Assembly: GCA_934675625.1 (NCBI GenBank)
Contig: CAKURH010000056.1
Span: 1 to 24,681 of the forward strand
Source: an uncultured Kiritimatiellota bacterium
GTDB taxonomy: Bacteria > Verrucomicrobiota > Kiritimatiellia > RFP12 > UBA1067
Direction: 5' to 3'
DNA length: 24,681 bases
In this document: positions 1-7,421 of the stretch, one piece after another
Numbering within the stretch: the first letter of the stretch is position 1
How the letters are laid out: every line of letters begins with the position of its first letter
Translations under genes and position numbers: made by a program
Notes under the pieces: generated by a model
Databases searched by the model: none
Told to the model about the DNA's origin: nothing
Seen by the model: the letters and a program-made list of their open reading frames with translations, nothing else

Positions 1-74
1 TCAGTATGCCATTATCCTTACTGAGTAGATTCCTTTCATTCTACAAGTTCAGCCAAGCTTGCTTGGCGCACCAT
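1..74 (-). other. Two overlapping 12-residue mini-ORFs downstream of the aminotransferase
   Basis: After the aminotransferase stop, the minus strand has a perfect AGGAGG followed seven bases later by an ATG (74-72). It opens a 12-codon frame, MVRQASLAELVE, with its stop at 38-36. An ATG overlapping that stop (ATGA, 39-36) opens a second 12-codon frame, MKGIYSVRIMAY, whose stop falls at 3-1. An inverted repeat (52-58 with 61-67) lies inside the first frame. The strong ribosome site suggests that a gene begins here, but both frames end at once. This could be a broken gene start, a leader peptide, or chance at a contig end. I do not recognise either peptide. Confidence 0.2.
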
Positions 75-87
75 GACGTGTCCTCCT

Positions 88-1299
88 TCAGCTGCGGCGG
101 AACGACTGCACGGCGCGTTTGAAGCCCTCGGCGCTGCGGGCGATGATCGCCTCGTCGACGCTGCAGCAGATGCGCACGTAGCCCGCAAAGCCGAAGCCGC
201 TGCCCGGCACGACGAGGATGCGCTCCTTCACGAGCGCGTCGACGAACGCGACGTCGTCCGCGACCGGGCTCTTCGCGAAGAAGTAGAACGCCCCCTTCGG
301 CAACGCGAACTCCACCCCGGCCTCCGTCAGCACCTTCGCCATCAGCTTGCGCCGACGGTCGTAGACGTCCAGGTCGACCGTCTCGTTCACGAGCGCGGCG
401 GCGAGCCGCTGGCCGATCACCGGCGCGTTCACGTAGCCGAGCGTCCGGTTCGTGAGCGTGACGGCCTGCATGAGCGCGGCCTGTCCGGGCATCGCGGGAT
501 TCGCGACGAAATAGCCGATGCGCTCGCCCGCGAGCGAGAGCGTCTTCGAGAACGAGCCGAGCACGCACGCCCATTTCGTGAGCGGCAGGATCGCCGGCAC
601 CGTCGCGCCGTCGAAGGCGAACGCACGATACGGCTCGTCCGAGAGGAGGAAGAGCGGACGGGCCTCCGGCTGCGCGTCGCGCCGCGCGTTTTCCGCGTCG
701 ACGAGCGCCGCAATCTCCATCAGGACTTCGCGCGGATAGATGCAGCCCGTCGGGTTGTTGGGCGAGTTGACGATGATTGCGCGCGTCTTCGGCGTGATCG
801 CCGCCGCGAGCCCTTTCACGTCAGGCATGAAGTCCGGCGGGAGGGACGGCACGGTCTTGAGGACGCCGCCGAAGTGCCCGCAGTAGGAGCCGTATTCGAC
901 GAAGTAGGGCGCAGGCGTGATAATCTCGTCGCCCGGCTCGACGACCGCGCGGAAGAAGCTCACCATCGCGCCGGCCGCGCCGACGGTCATGACGACGTCC
1001 TTCGCCGCAACGGGCGTCTCCTGCTGGCGCGAGAGGAAGCCGGCCATCGTCTCGCGGACGGACGGGATGCCGGCGTTCGGACAGTAGCCGAGTCCGAGCG
1101 GCTGCACGGCGGCGTCCGCAAGGCGGATCAGCTCGTCGCGCGTCCGGGGCGGCGGCGGCACATCGGGGTTGCCGAGCGAGAAGTCGCACACGGCGTCCGC
1201 GCCGAACTGGCGCTTCAGCTCGAGGCCCTTCTCGAACATCTTGCGGATGAAGCTGGAGCCCGCCATCGCGCGGGCGATTTCATTGGTGACTGTTTGCAT
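88..1299 (-). CDS. PLP-dependent aminotransferase, class I/II
   Basis: A 403-residue fold-type I aminotransferase, cytosolic, expected to move an amino group between an amino acid and a 2-oxo acid. Visible family landmarks are an N-terminal SLGNPDVPPP stretch (about 41-50), the NNPTG motif (181-185) that contacts the PLP ring region, SDEPYR (220-225) with the Asp that pairs with the pyridine nitrogen, and SFSKTLSLAGERIGY (249-263) with the Schiff-base lysine K252. A GYVRICC segment near the C-terminus should supply the carboxylate-binding arginine. The start was chosen because GGCGGAG lies five bases upstream of ATG, two bases after the kinase stop. An in-frame upstream extension would overlap the kinase. 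It is the last recognisable gene of the guaB-led operon. Substrate (aspartate, alanine, aromatic or other) cannot be told from the sequence. Confidence 0.93.
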   Translation of the reverse strand: MQTVTNEIARAMAGSSFIRKMFEKGLELKRQFGADAVCDFSLGNPDVPPPPRTRDELIRLADAAVQPLGLGYCPNAGIPSVRETMAGFLSRQQETPVAAKDVVMTVGAAGAMVSFFRAVVEPGDEIITPAPYFVEYGSYCGHFGGVLKTVPSLPPDFMPDVKGLAAAITPKTRAIIVNSPNNPTGCIYPREVLMEIAALVDAENARRDAQPEARPLFLLSDEPYRAFAFDGATVPAILPLTKWACVLGSFSKTLSLAGERIGYFVANPAMPGQAALMQAVTLTNRTLGYVNAPVIGQRLAAALVNETVDLDVYDRRRKLMAKVLTEAGVEFALPKGAFYFFAKSPVADDVAFVDALVKERILVVPGSGFGFAGYVRICCSVDEAIIARSAEGFKRAVQSFRRS

Positions 1300-1301
1300 A
1301 T

Positions 1302-3899
1302 TTACTCCGCCGATTCGCCGAACGCGATCTCCGGGAAGATCTCCTTCGCGGTCTTCGCGTACTCCGGGAACTCCTCGACGGCCTTCTTCGCGAGCTGCTC
1401 GCCCTTCTCGACCGCGCCGTTCACCTCCGAGCAGACGATCTGCATCGTGAGCGCCGCGCCCGTCATCGCGTCCGCCCAGTCCTTGAGGTTGAGCCTCGGC
1501 TTGGCGTTGTCGCGTCCGCGAATGATGAAGTGGTTGATGAGCTCGTTCAGGTTGCCGGGGTAGTCCTTGTAGAACTTGTGCCACGGGATGCGCGCCTTCG
1601 CCTTGCCACGGTCGAGATTCATCTCGCGCTCGTTGACGGAGACGACCTTCGCGCCCTTGAGCTTGCCGCGAAAGACGTAGCCGCCCATGCTCTTGACGAA
1701 GACCTCCTGCATCTTCTTCATGTCGTTGACCTTGCGGATCTGGATGTCCGCCGCGTGCTGGCCCTCCGGCGTCTTCAGGTCGGCCTTGAGGGTCTCCAGC
1801 TGACGCAGCGCGTTCTTCCAGTCGAGCTGGCGCAGGGAGCCCTGCGCGGCGATCGTCTCGAACTTCTCCGCCGCCGCCTGGGTCTCCGCATCGATCTTCG
1901 CCTGGCGTTCGGCGGCAAGCTTCTCCTGCCGCGCCTTCTCGGCGGCGGCGGCCTTTTCGGCGGCGAGCTTGCGGTCGTTCTCCAGCCTCTCGATGCGCAG
2001 GCGCTTGTCGGTCTGCTCGACGAGCTTGTCGCCGCGCGACTTGATGTAGGTGATGCCCTTGCGGACGTTCTCGACGTCCTTCGACGTCTTGATCTGGTCC
2101 AGCATCTCGGCGAGGACGACGGAGAGCTTGCCGAGCGCGCGGGCGTTCTCCTCCGTCTGCTCGACGAGCGCATCACCCTCCGCGCTCTTCTTCACGAGCT
2201 GGCGCACGGCGTGGCGGATGCGCACGGCGCTCGCCTGACAGCCGTAGGCGCGCTCCCAGAGTTCGCGCATCGAGACGACGGCGGGCGGCGGCGGTTCGGC
2301 GGGCTTCGCCTCGGCCGGCTTCGCAGCGGGGGCGTCCTTGCCTTTCGCAGCGGTCTTTCCTTTCGCGCCCTTTGCATCCTTCTTGTCCGCCGCCGGCTTC
2401 GCCTCGGCCTTCGCCGGGGCCGCATTCGTCGCGGCGGGCGCGGCGTTGGTCGCCGCCGGAGCCGGCGTCGCCGGGGCTTCGGCCTTCGGCGTGTCGTTCG
2501 TCGCGGCAATCGCGTCCAGAAGCTCCTTCGTCGGTTCGGGCTTCAGCAGCTTCGCGTGTTCGGGGCCGAGCAGCTTCGCGAGTTCCTTCGTCGGCTTCTC
2601 GCACGCCTCGACCGCCTTCTGCGCGAAATCGTCGAACTCGTCCGCGAACTTGACGGCGTGGGCGACGGTGTCCGTCACGGCGGCGCGGGCCTTCGTGTAG
2701 CCCTGCACGATCTGCCGCTGCTCCTCGGCGGCCTTCGCCTTCTTGTCGGAGACGACGAACCACCAGAGGCCACCGCCGATGCCGGCGATGAGCAGGATGC
2801 CGAGGACGACGAACAGGATCACCTTGACGAGCAGGTTGCCGCCCTTCTCGTCCTCGTCGTCTTCGTCCGTCTTCGCGGGCGTCTCCGTCTCGTCGAGCGC
2901 GCCCTCGTTCCCTTCCTCGCCGCTTTCGAGGTTCCGCTTGACCGTGCCCGGACGCTTCATCATCGTCGTGCGGCGGCCGCGCATCATCACCGTCCGCCGC
3001 CCCGCCACGGTCGTCGGACGCTTCACGGGCGTGCCGGACGTCGTTGTGGTCGTCGAGTCTTTCGTGAGGCCCGTCGTCAGGACGGCCTTGAACGCCTCCA
3101 GCAGCGCCTCAAAGCTCGGATAGCGGTCTTCCTTGTTGAGCGCGAGCATGCGCATCACGAGGTCGTCGATCGCGGGCGTCAGGTCGGGACGGATCTCGCT
3201 CGGCTTCTTCGGCGGGCCGAGGAAGCGCTTCTTGACGACGGCGATGGAGTCCTCGCCCTCAAACGGCGCGACGCCGGTGAGTGCGTGGTAGAGCGTGCCG
3301 CCAAGGGAGTACATGTCGGCGCGGAAGTCGATCGGCTCCTTCTTCACCTTCTCCGGCGAGATGTAGTAGGGCGTGCCCCAGATCTCGTCCGTGTCCTTCT
3401 GCATCGCCGCGAGGCCGAAGTCGACGAGCTTCGCGTTGCCGTTCGCGTCGAGGAGGATGTTCTCCGGCTTGACGTCGCCGTGCACGCAGCCCTGGTCGGT
3501 CGCGCACTGGAGCGCCTGGGCGACCTGTTGGCAGATCTTGATGACGCGCGTGACGTCCGCCTTGCCGGGGTTCGCCTGCATGATCGAGTAGAGCGACCCG
3601 CCCGTGGCAAGCTCCATCGCGATGTAGGGCATGCCGTCGCAGATGCCGTAGGAGTAGACCTGCGCGATGTTCGGGTGGATGAGGCGCGCGACGGACTGCG
3701 CTTCCTTCTTGAACTTCTCGACGAACTCGGCGTCGCTGCCGTACTCCTTCAGCATGACCTTGACGGCGACGGGGCGGTCGAGCATCTTGTCGCGCCCCAT
3801 GTAGACGCCGCCCATGCCGCCCGTGCCGAGCTCGCGCTCAAGCAGGAAGTTCCCGTTTTCGCCGAAGGTGCACGGCGTCTGGATCAGCTGTTCGCTCAT
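1302..3899 (-). CDS. Membrane-anchored serine/threonine protein kinase
   Basis: An 865-residue Hanks-type kinase. The N-terminal catalytic domain spans about residues 15-275: glycine loop GTGGMGGVY (25-33), VAVK with the ATP-binding lysine K47, alpha-C Glu E66, catalytic loop HGDVKPEN (140-147) with D142, DFG (160-162) and the activation segment GTPYYISPE (175-183). Gly replaces Arg before the catalytic Asp, so it is a non-RD kinase. A Thr/Arg/Met-rich juxtamembrane stretch follows (about 281-325), then an acidic patch (340-352), one transmembrane helix (about 355-383), an Ala/Pro/Lys-rich linker and a charged, probably coiled-coil C-terminal region presumably outside the membrane. ATG overlaps the lepB stop (ATGA) and has GGAG nine bases upstream. 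Upstream in-frame ATGs lie inside lepB. No PASTA or other known sensor domain is visible. Targets are unknown. Confidence 0.93.
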   Translation of the reverse strand: MSEQLIQTPCTFGENGNFLLERELGTGGMGGVYMGRDKMLDRPVAVKVMLKEYGSDAEFVEKFKKEAQSVARLIHPNIAQVYSYGICDGMPYIAMELATGGSLYSIMQANPGKADVTRVIKICQQVAQALQCATDQGCVHGDVKPENILLDANGNAKLVDFGLAAMQKDTDEIWGTPYYISPEKVKKEPIDFRADMYSLGGTLYHALTGVAPFEGEDSIAVVKKRFLGPPKKPSEIRPDLTPAIDDLVMRMLALNKEDRYPSFEALLEAFKAVLTTGLTKDSTTTTTSGTPVKRPTTVAGRRTVMMRGRRTTMMKRPGTVKRNLESGEEGNEGALDETETPAKTDEDDEDEKGGNLLVKVILFVVLGILLIAGIGGGLWWFVVSDKKAKAAEEQRQIVQGYTKARAAVTDTVAHAVKFADEFDDFAQKAVEACEKPTKELAKLLGPEHAKLLKPEPTKELLDAIAATNDTPKAEAPATPAPAATNAAPAATNAAPAKAEAKPAADKKDAKGAKGKTAAKGKDAPAAKPAEAKPAEPPPPAVVSMRELWERAYGCQASAVRIRHAVRQLVKKSAEGDALVEQTEENARALGKLSVVLAEMLDQIKTSKDVENVRKGITYIKSRGDKLVEQTDKRLRIERLENDRKLAAEKAAAAEKARQEKLAAERQAKIDAETQAAAEKFETIAAQGSLRQLDWKNALRQLETLKADLKTPEGQHAADIQIRKVNDMKKMQEVFVKSMGGYVFRGKLKGAKVVSVNEREMNLDRGKAKARIPWHKFYKDYPGNLNELINHFIIRGRDNAKPRLNLKDWADAMTGAALTMQIVCSEVNGAVEKGEQLAKKAVEEFPEYAKTAKEIFPEIAFGESAE

Positions 3900-4651
3900 T
3901 TGATGATTCTCCATCCGGTGAGTGGCCAAAAGACGAATGACGCGCATCCGCGCAGGTTGCCGCGGGGCACCGTTCCCCAGTAGCGGCTGTCAAAGGAGTT
4001 GTTGAAGTTGTCGCCGCAGGCGAAGTACTCGTCCGCCCCCATCGTGACGACCGTCGGGCGCCCCTGCACGGGGTGCTCCAGCGCGTACGTCTCGCCGGGC
4101 CGGGCCTTCATCCGCTTGATGTAGTGCGTCCCCTGCGGCAGGTCGTGGATGCCCGTCGTCGAGAAGATCATGACCTCGTTGTCCTTCGGCTGGACGAAGT
4201 TCCACTTCCAGCGGTTGACGAAGATGAAGTCGCCCGTCGTGATCGCGCCCTTCCAGAACGTCTCGCCCGCGCGCACGTACTTGCCGTGCAGCGCGCGGCA
4301 GGCGTCCGTCGGCAGCGACCACTCCTCGGCGGACGTGCCGACCTTCACGGTCGCGAAGCCGTCCGCGCGCGGGATGCACCGCACCTGCCCCGACACGGGC
4401 GCCTCCCACGCGACCGTGCGCGAGCCCGTGACGGCCCACTTGAGGACGGAGAGCGGAAAGACGTCCCACGCGCCGCGTTCGGCCGTGACGTCGGTGTGGT
4501 AGCCCCAGAGCGTCTCCTGCATCGAGCCGGTCGGGATCTTGAACGGCGTGTAGAAGTAGGCGCGAAAGGCCATCGCGACCGAAATCGCGACGACCAGCGT
4601 GTCCAGCCACTCGCGGCCGTAGTCCTGCCAGGTCTTCTTCGGCGCCGTCAC
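3896..4651 (-). CDS. lepB: Signal peptidase I
   Basis: A 251-residue S26-family signal peptidase that should cleave signal peptides from exported proteins on the outer face of the inner membrane. An N-terminal membrane helix (about 16-33) leads into PTGSMQETL with the nucleophile S43. GDFIFVNRW (140-148) is box C, THYIKRMKARPGE (175-187) carries the general-base lysine K179, and CGDNFNNSFDSRYWG (212-226) is box E. The Ser-Lys spacing is far longer than in compact enzymes because about 80 residues are inserted between boxes B and C. The start is GTG, inferred because it overlaps the stop of the upstream gene (GTGA). The ribosome site is weak, so translation probably depends on coupling. The kinase starts in an ATGA overlap at its end. 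Confidence 0.94.
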   Translation of the reverse strand: MTAPKKTWQDYGREWLDTLVVAISVAMAFRAYFYTPFKIPTGSMQETLWGYHTDVTAERGAWDVFPLSVLKWAVTGSRTVAWEAPVSGQVRCIPRADGFATVKVGTSAEEWSLPTDACRALHGKYVRAGETFWKGAITTGDFIFVNRWKWNFVQPKDNEVMIFSTTGIHDLPQGTHYIKRMKARPGETYALEHPVQGRPTVVTMGADEYFACGDNFNNSFDSRYWGTVPRGNLRGCASFVFWPLTGWRIIK

Positions 4652-5820
4652 TTCTGGGGAACCTTCGTCGGGATGATCTCGATCAGCGCGTCAAGCTGGG
4701 AGGAGAAGAGCATCGCCTCGCCCTGAATCTGCGCGTTCGGGCTGTTGGCGAGCGCCTCCAGGGCCTTCTTGTACTTCTGAAGCTCCTGCACGATCTTCTT
4801 CGCCTCGCCCGCGTTCTTGCAGACGAAGTCGTCGCGCCCCCAGACCATCAGCTTCTCGAAGATCTTGCCGAGCGAGCCGAGCTCCTTGTTCTGCTTGAAC
4901 TTCTGGTCGATCGCCTGCATCTTCTTCTTCTCGGACGGGAACAGCTTGACCAGCGTCTGGAGGTCGTAGTAGGCCCGCGCGGGCGCCGCGTGATGCTCAA
5001 GCCCGATGCGCAGCTTCAGCCCGCTCGCGTACTGGTGCAGCGCGTCGTACATGACCTGCGCCTCCTTCGCCTGGTCCGCGTGCTTCGACTTGACGCCCGC
5101 CGCAAGAATCTTCAGGGCCGCCGACGCCGGCTTGCCCTTCGCGAGCAGGGCCGGAACCTGCTTGAAGAACTGCGGCTCGCGGATGCCCAGCGGCGGCGTC
5201 CAGTCCGCCGGCAGCTTCGCGGAGGCCTTCTTGACGGCTTCCTGCACGCCCTTCAGGTCAGCCGCCGCGAACTTCTCCTTGGTGTAGACGGGGTCTGTCC
5301 CCTCCGCCGCGTAGACGGCGACGTAGGGCAGCTTGTCCGCCGACAGCTCCGCCTCGCCGGCGGGCGCAAGATCCCTGTAGAACGGCACGAGGTTCCGCCC
5401 GTAGGTCGAATAGACCTGCGCCTCGGCCTGCTCGGCGTCCTTCGGCGGACGGAAGCGCGCGGCGAACGCCTTGGGGTCTGTCCCCTTGTCCGCATGGCGC
5501 ACCGAGAAGACGACAATGCCGTCGTGCGGCAGCTCGGCCGTCTCCCACTGCGTCGCATGGGCCTGCGGCAGCGGCATCAGGTTCGCGAGCGACGCGAGCT
5601 CCTTGACCTTGCCCCCGGCGAACGTGTCGGCGTCCACCACGACGTAGACGACCGTCCACTGGCGGAGGTCGCTCGGCGTGAGCGTCCGCCCGAAGAGGTA
5701 GTTCTTGTCGGTAACCCCCGTCCAGTCCACGAACCCCTCGGCGACCGGATCCGGCGCGGCGACGGCCGCGAGGCCGAGGACGCCCGCGCAGAGGACGGTT
5801 GACAGCTGCTTCATGCTCAT
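4648..5820 (-). CDS. Secreted protein of unknown function
   Basis: A 390-residue protein that I do not recognise. A Sec signal peptide is clear: a Lys near the N-terminus, a hydrophobic core at about 5-20 and a likely cleavage site at AVAA-PD (around 22/23). After it, a segment with alternating hydrophobics (WTVVYVVVDADTF, then KVKELASLANLM) could be a degenerate alpha/beta, thioredoxin-like unit, but there is no CXXC. The C-terminal half is helical and Lys/Ala-rich. ATG at 5820 has GAGGAG seven bases upstream, which favours it over the second Met at 5814. It sits 15 bases after guaB and overlaps lepB by GTGA. Two identical GC-rich 13-mers lie inside the frame, each encoding GTDP. Confidence 0.8.
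   Translation of the reverse strand: MSMKQLSTVLCAGVLGLAAVAAPDPVAEGFVDWTGVTDKNYLFGRTLTPSDLRQWTVVYVVVDADTFAGGKVKELASLANLMPLPQAHATQWETAELPHDGIVVFSVRHADKGTDPKAFAARFRPPKDAEQAEAQVYSTYGRNLVPFYRDLAPAGEAELSADKLPYVAVYAAEGTDPVYTKEKFAAADLKGVQEAVKKASAKLPADWTPPLGIREPQFFKQVPALLAKGKPASAALKILAAGVKSKHADQAKEAQVMYDALHQYASGLKLRIGLEHHAAPARAYYDLQTLVKLFPSEKKKMQAIDQKFKQNKELGSLGKIFEKLMVWGRDDFVCKNAGEAKKIVQELQKYKKALEALANSPNAQIQGEAMLFSSQLDALIEIIPTKVPQK
5290..5302. repeat. 13-mer GGGGTCTGTCCCC, copy 1
   Basis: A GC-rich imperfect palindrome (four-base arms, five-base centre) inside the secreted-protein gene. An identical copy lies 183 bases away in the same reading frame. On the coding strand it reads GGGGACAGACCCC and gives Gly-Thr-Asp-Pro. 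It resembles small REP-like palindromes scattered in some bacterial genomes. That link is from memory and untested. Confidence 0.5.
5473..5485. repeat. 13-mer GGGGTCTGTCCCC, copy 2
   Basis: Exact second copy of the palindromic 13-mer, exactly 61 codons upstream of copy 1 in the same gene and same frame, again encoding Gly-Thr-Asp-Pro. The surrounding bases differ, so it is not part of a longer tandem duplication. Confidence 0.5.
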
Positions 5821-5835
5821 CAGGACGCTCCTCGC

Positions 5836-7332
5836 TTACGCCCGGTAGTTCGGGGCTTCCTTCGTGATTGTGATGTCGTGCGGACGCGCCTCGCGCTGGC
5901 CCGCCGCCGTGACGCGGTAGAACTTGCCCTTCTCCTGAAGCTCCGCGACCGTCCGCGCGCCGCAGTAGCCGAGCGAGGCGCGAAGCCCGCCGCAGAACTG
6001 CGTCATGATGGACTTCACGTGGCCCGCGTACGGCACCATGCCCTCGATGCCCTGCGGCACGAGGCTGTCCTCGTCCTCGTTGTCCTGGAAGTAGCGCGCG
6101 CGCGAGCCCTTGCCGTTCTTGAGGGCCGCCATCGACCCCATGCCGCGGTAGACGACGTACTTGCGCCCGTTCGCGTAGATCTTCTCGCCCGGCGACTCCT
6201 CCGTGCCCGCGAGCACCGAGCCGAGCATCACCGAGTCGGCGCCGGCCGCGAGCGCCTTCGGCACGTCGCCCGACAGTTTGATGCCGCCGTCGGCGATGAC
6301 GGCGACGCCGCTGCCGCGCAGGGCCTTCGCCGCGTTGTAGACGGCCGTCAGCTGCGGGATGCCGACGCCGCAGACGACGCGCGTCGTGCAGATCGAGCCG
6401 GGGCCGATGCCGACCTTGACGGCGTGCGCGCCCGCCTTCGCGAGCGCCTTCGCCGCCTCGCCCGTCGCGATGTTGCCGGCGATCACGTCCACCTTCGGAA
6501 AGTTCTTGACGATGTACTTCGTCATGTCCATGATGCCCTTCGTGTGGCCGTGCGCGGAGTCGACGACAACGCAGTCGACGCCCGCCGCCGCCAGCTTCTC
6601 CATGCGCGTGAGGTCGCCCTTGCCGCCCGAGACGGAGGCCGACACGCGCAGGCGGAACTGGCTGTCGCAGTTGTAGCCCGCGTTCGAGTTCTCGATGATG
6701 CGCGCGACGTCCGTGAAGGAGTAGAGGCCGATGACCTTGCCGTCGCGGTCCACGAGCGGCAGCTTGCCGATCTTCGCCTTGCGCATGAGGTCGTAGGCCT
6801 TCTTGAGCGAGGTCTTCGCGTCGCCCGTGATCGGGCAGGGCTGCATGACGTCCTTCAGCTTCATCGCGTTCATCGGCGCGAAGCGCATGTCGGACGACGT
6901 GATCATGCCGACGAGCCGGTCGTCCGCATCCAGCACCGGGAAGCCGTTGAACTTGAGGCCCATGCGCTTCTTCTCGCTGCGCAGGAAGCTGATGTCGTCG
7001 TTCGCGTGGAAGCAGACGGGGTTCGCGATGAGGCCGTTCAGGTGGTTCTTGACGCGCGCGACCTGCGCGGCCTGGTCGTCTTCCTCCAGATTCTTGTGGA
7101 TGCAGCCGATGCCGCCCGCGAGGGCCATCGCAATCGCCATCGGCGCCTCGGTCACGGTGTCCATCGCCGCCGACATGAACGGGATTTTCATCGACGTGCG
7201 CGAGGTGAGCTTCGTCTCAAGCGACGTGTCGTCGGGCAGGAAGTCGGCATACTGCGTCACCAGCGTGACGTCATCGTAGGTCAGGCCCTCGTACGGAAAG
7301 GCCTTCATAAAAGAGTCAAGGTACTTGTTCAT
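5836..7332 (-). CDS. guaB: IMP dehydrogenase
   Basis: A 498-residue cytosolic enzyme that oxidises IMP to XMP with NAD+, the committed step of guanine nucleotide synthesis. The N-terminus YEGLTYDDVTLV (14-25) opens the barrel. Two CBS repeats occupy about 100-215 (for example GLKFNGFPVLDADDRLVGMI and KIGKLPLVDRDGKVIGLY). The catalytic loop GPGSICTTRVVCGVGIPQ holds C315. ADGGIK (347-352) and GMGSM (397-401) bind phosphate, and the mobile flap KGSRARYFQ supplies the Arg-Tyr pair (R413/Y414). GIEG (428-431) follows. Length is normal for the CBS-containing form. AAGGGG lies seven bases upstream of ATG, and a clear sigma70-type promoter lies just beyond. It heads an operon that runs to the aminotransferase. 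Confidence 0.97.
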   Translation of the reverse strand: MNKYLDSFMKAFPYEGLTYDDVTLVTQYADFLPDDTSLETKLTSRTSMKIPFMSAAMDTVTEAPMAIAMALAGGIGCIHKNLEEDDQAAQVARVKNHLNGLIANPVCFHANDDISFLRSEKKRMGLKFNGFPVLDADDRLVGMITSSDMRFAPMNAMKLKDVMQPCPITGDAKTSLKKAYDLMRKAKIGKLPLVDRDGKVIGLYSFTDVARIIENSNAGYNCDSQFRLRVSASVSGGKGDLTRMEKLAAAGVDCVVVDSAHGHTKGIMDMTKYIVKNFPKVDVIAGNIATGEAAKALAKAGAHAVKVGIGPGSICTTRVVCGVGIPQLTAVYNAAKALRGSGVAVIADGGIKLSGDVPKALAAGADSVMLGSVLAGTEESPGEKIYANGRKYVVYRGMGSMAALKNGKGSRARYFQDNEDEDSLVPQGIEGMVPYAGHVKSIMTQFCGGLRASLGYCGARTVAELQEKGKFYRVTAAGQREARPHDITITKEAPNYRA

Positions 7333-7373
7333 GTCATTCCCCTTCGGACGCTACGCGCCCTTTTTAGCAGGGA

Positions 7374-7402
7374 ATTATACTCTTTTTGCGCCGTGGAATC
7401 AA
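7374..7402 (-). promoter_or_regulatory. Sigma70-type promoter of the guaB operon
   Basis: On the minus strand TTGATT (7402-7397) and a perfect TATAAT (7379-7374) are separated by exactly 17 bases. Transcription should begin near 7367, giving a leader of about 35 nt that contains the guaB ribosome site. The promoter sits just after the stop of the DUF4340 gene, in an AT-rich gap within otherwise GC-rich sequence. Confidence 0.8.
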
Positions 7403-7421
7403 TGGGGAGGCCGGACTCATG

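Noticed and set aside
52..67. Inverted repeat as an intrinsic terminator after the aminotransferase
   Set aside because: The arms pair (GCCAAGC with GCTTGGC) but the loop is minimal and no T-tract follows on the minus strand.
88..1584. Longer start for the aminotransferase within the kinase gene
   Set aside because: The extra N-terminus is Arg/Gly-rich shadow of the kinase frame. The ATG at 1299 has a good ribosome site and gives the normal family length.
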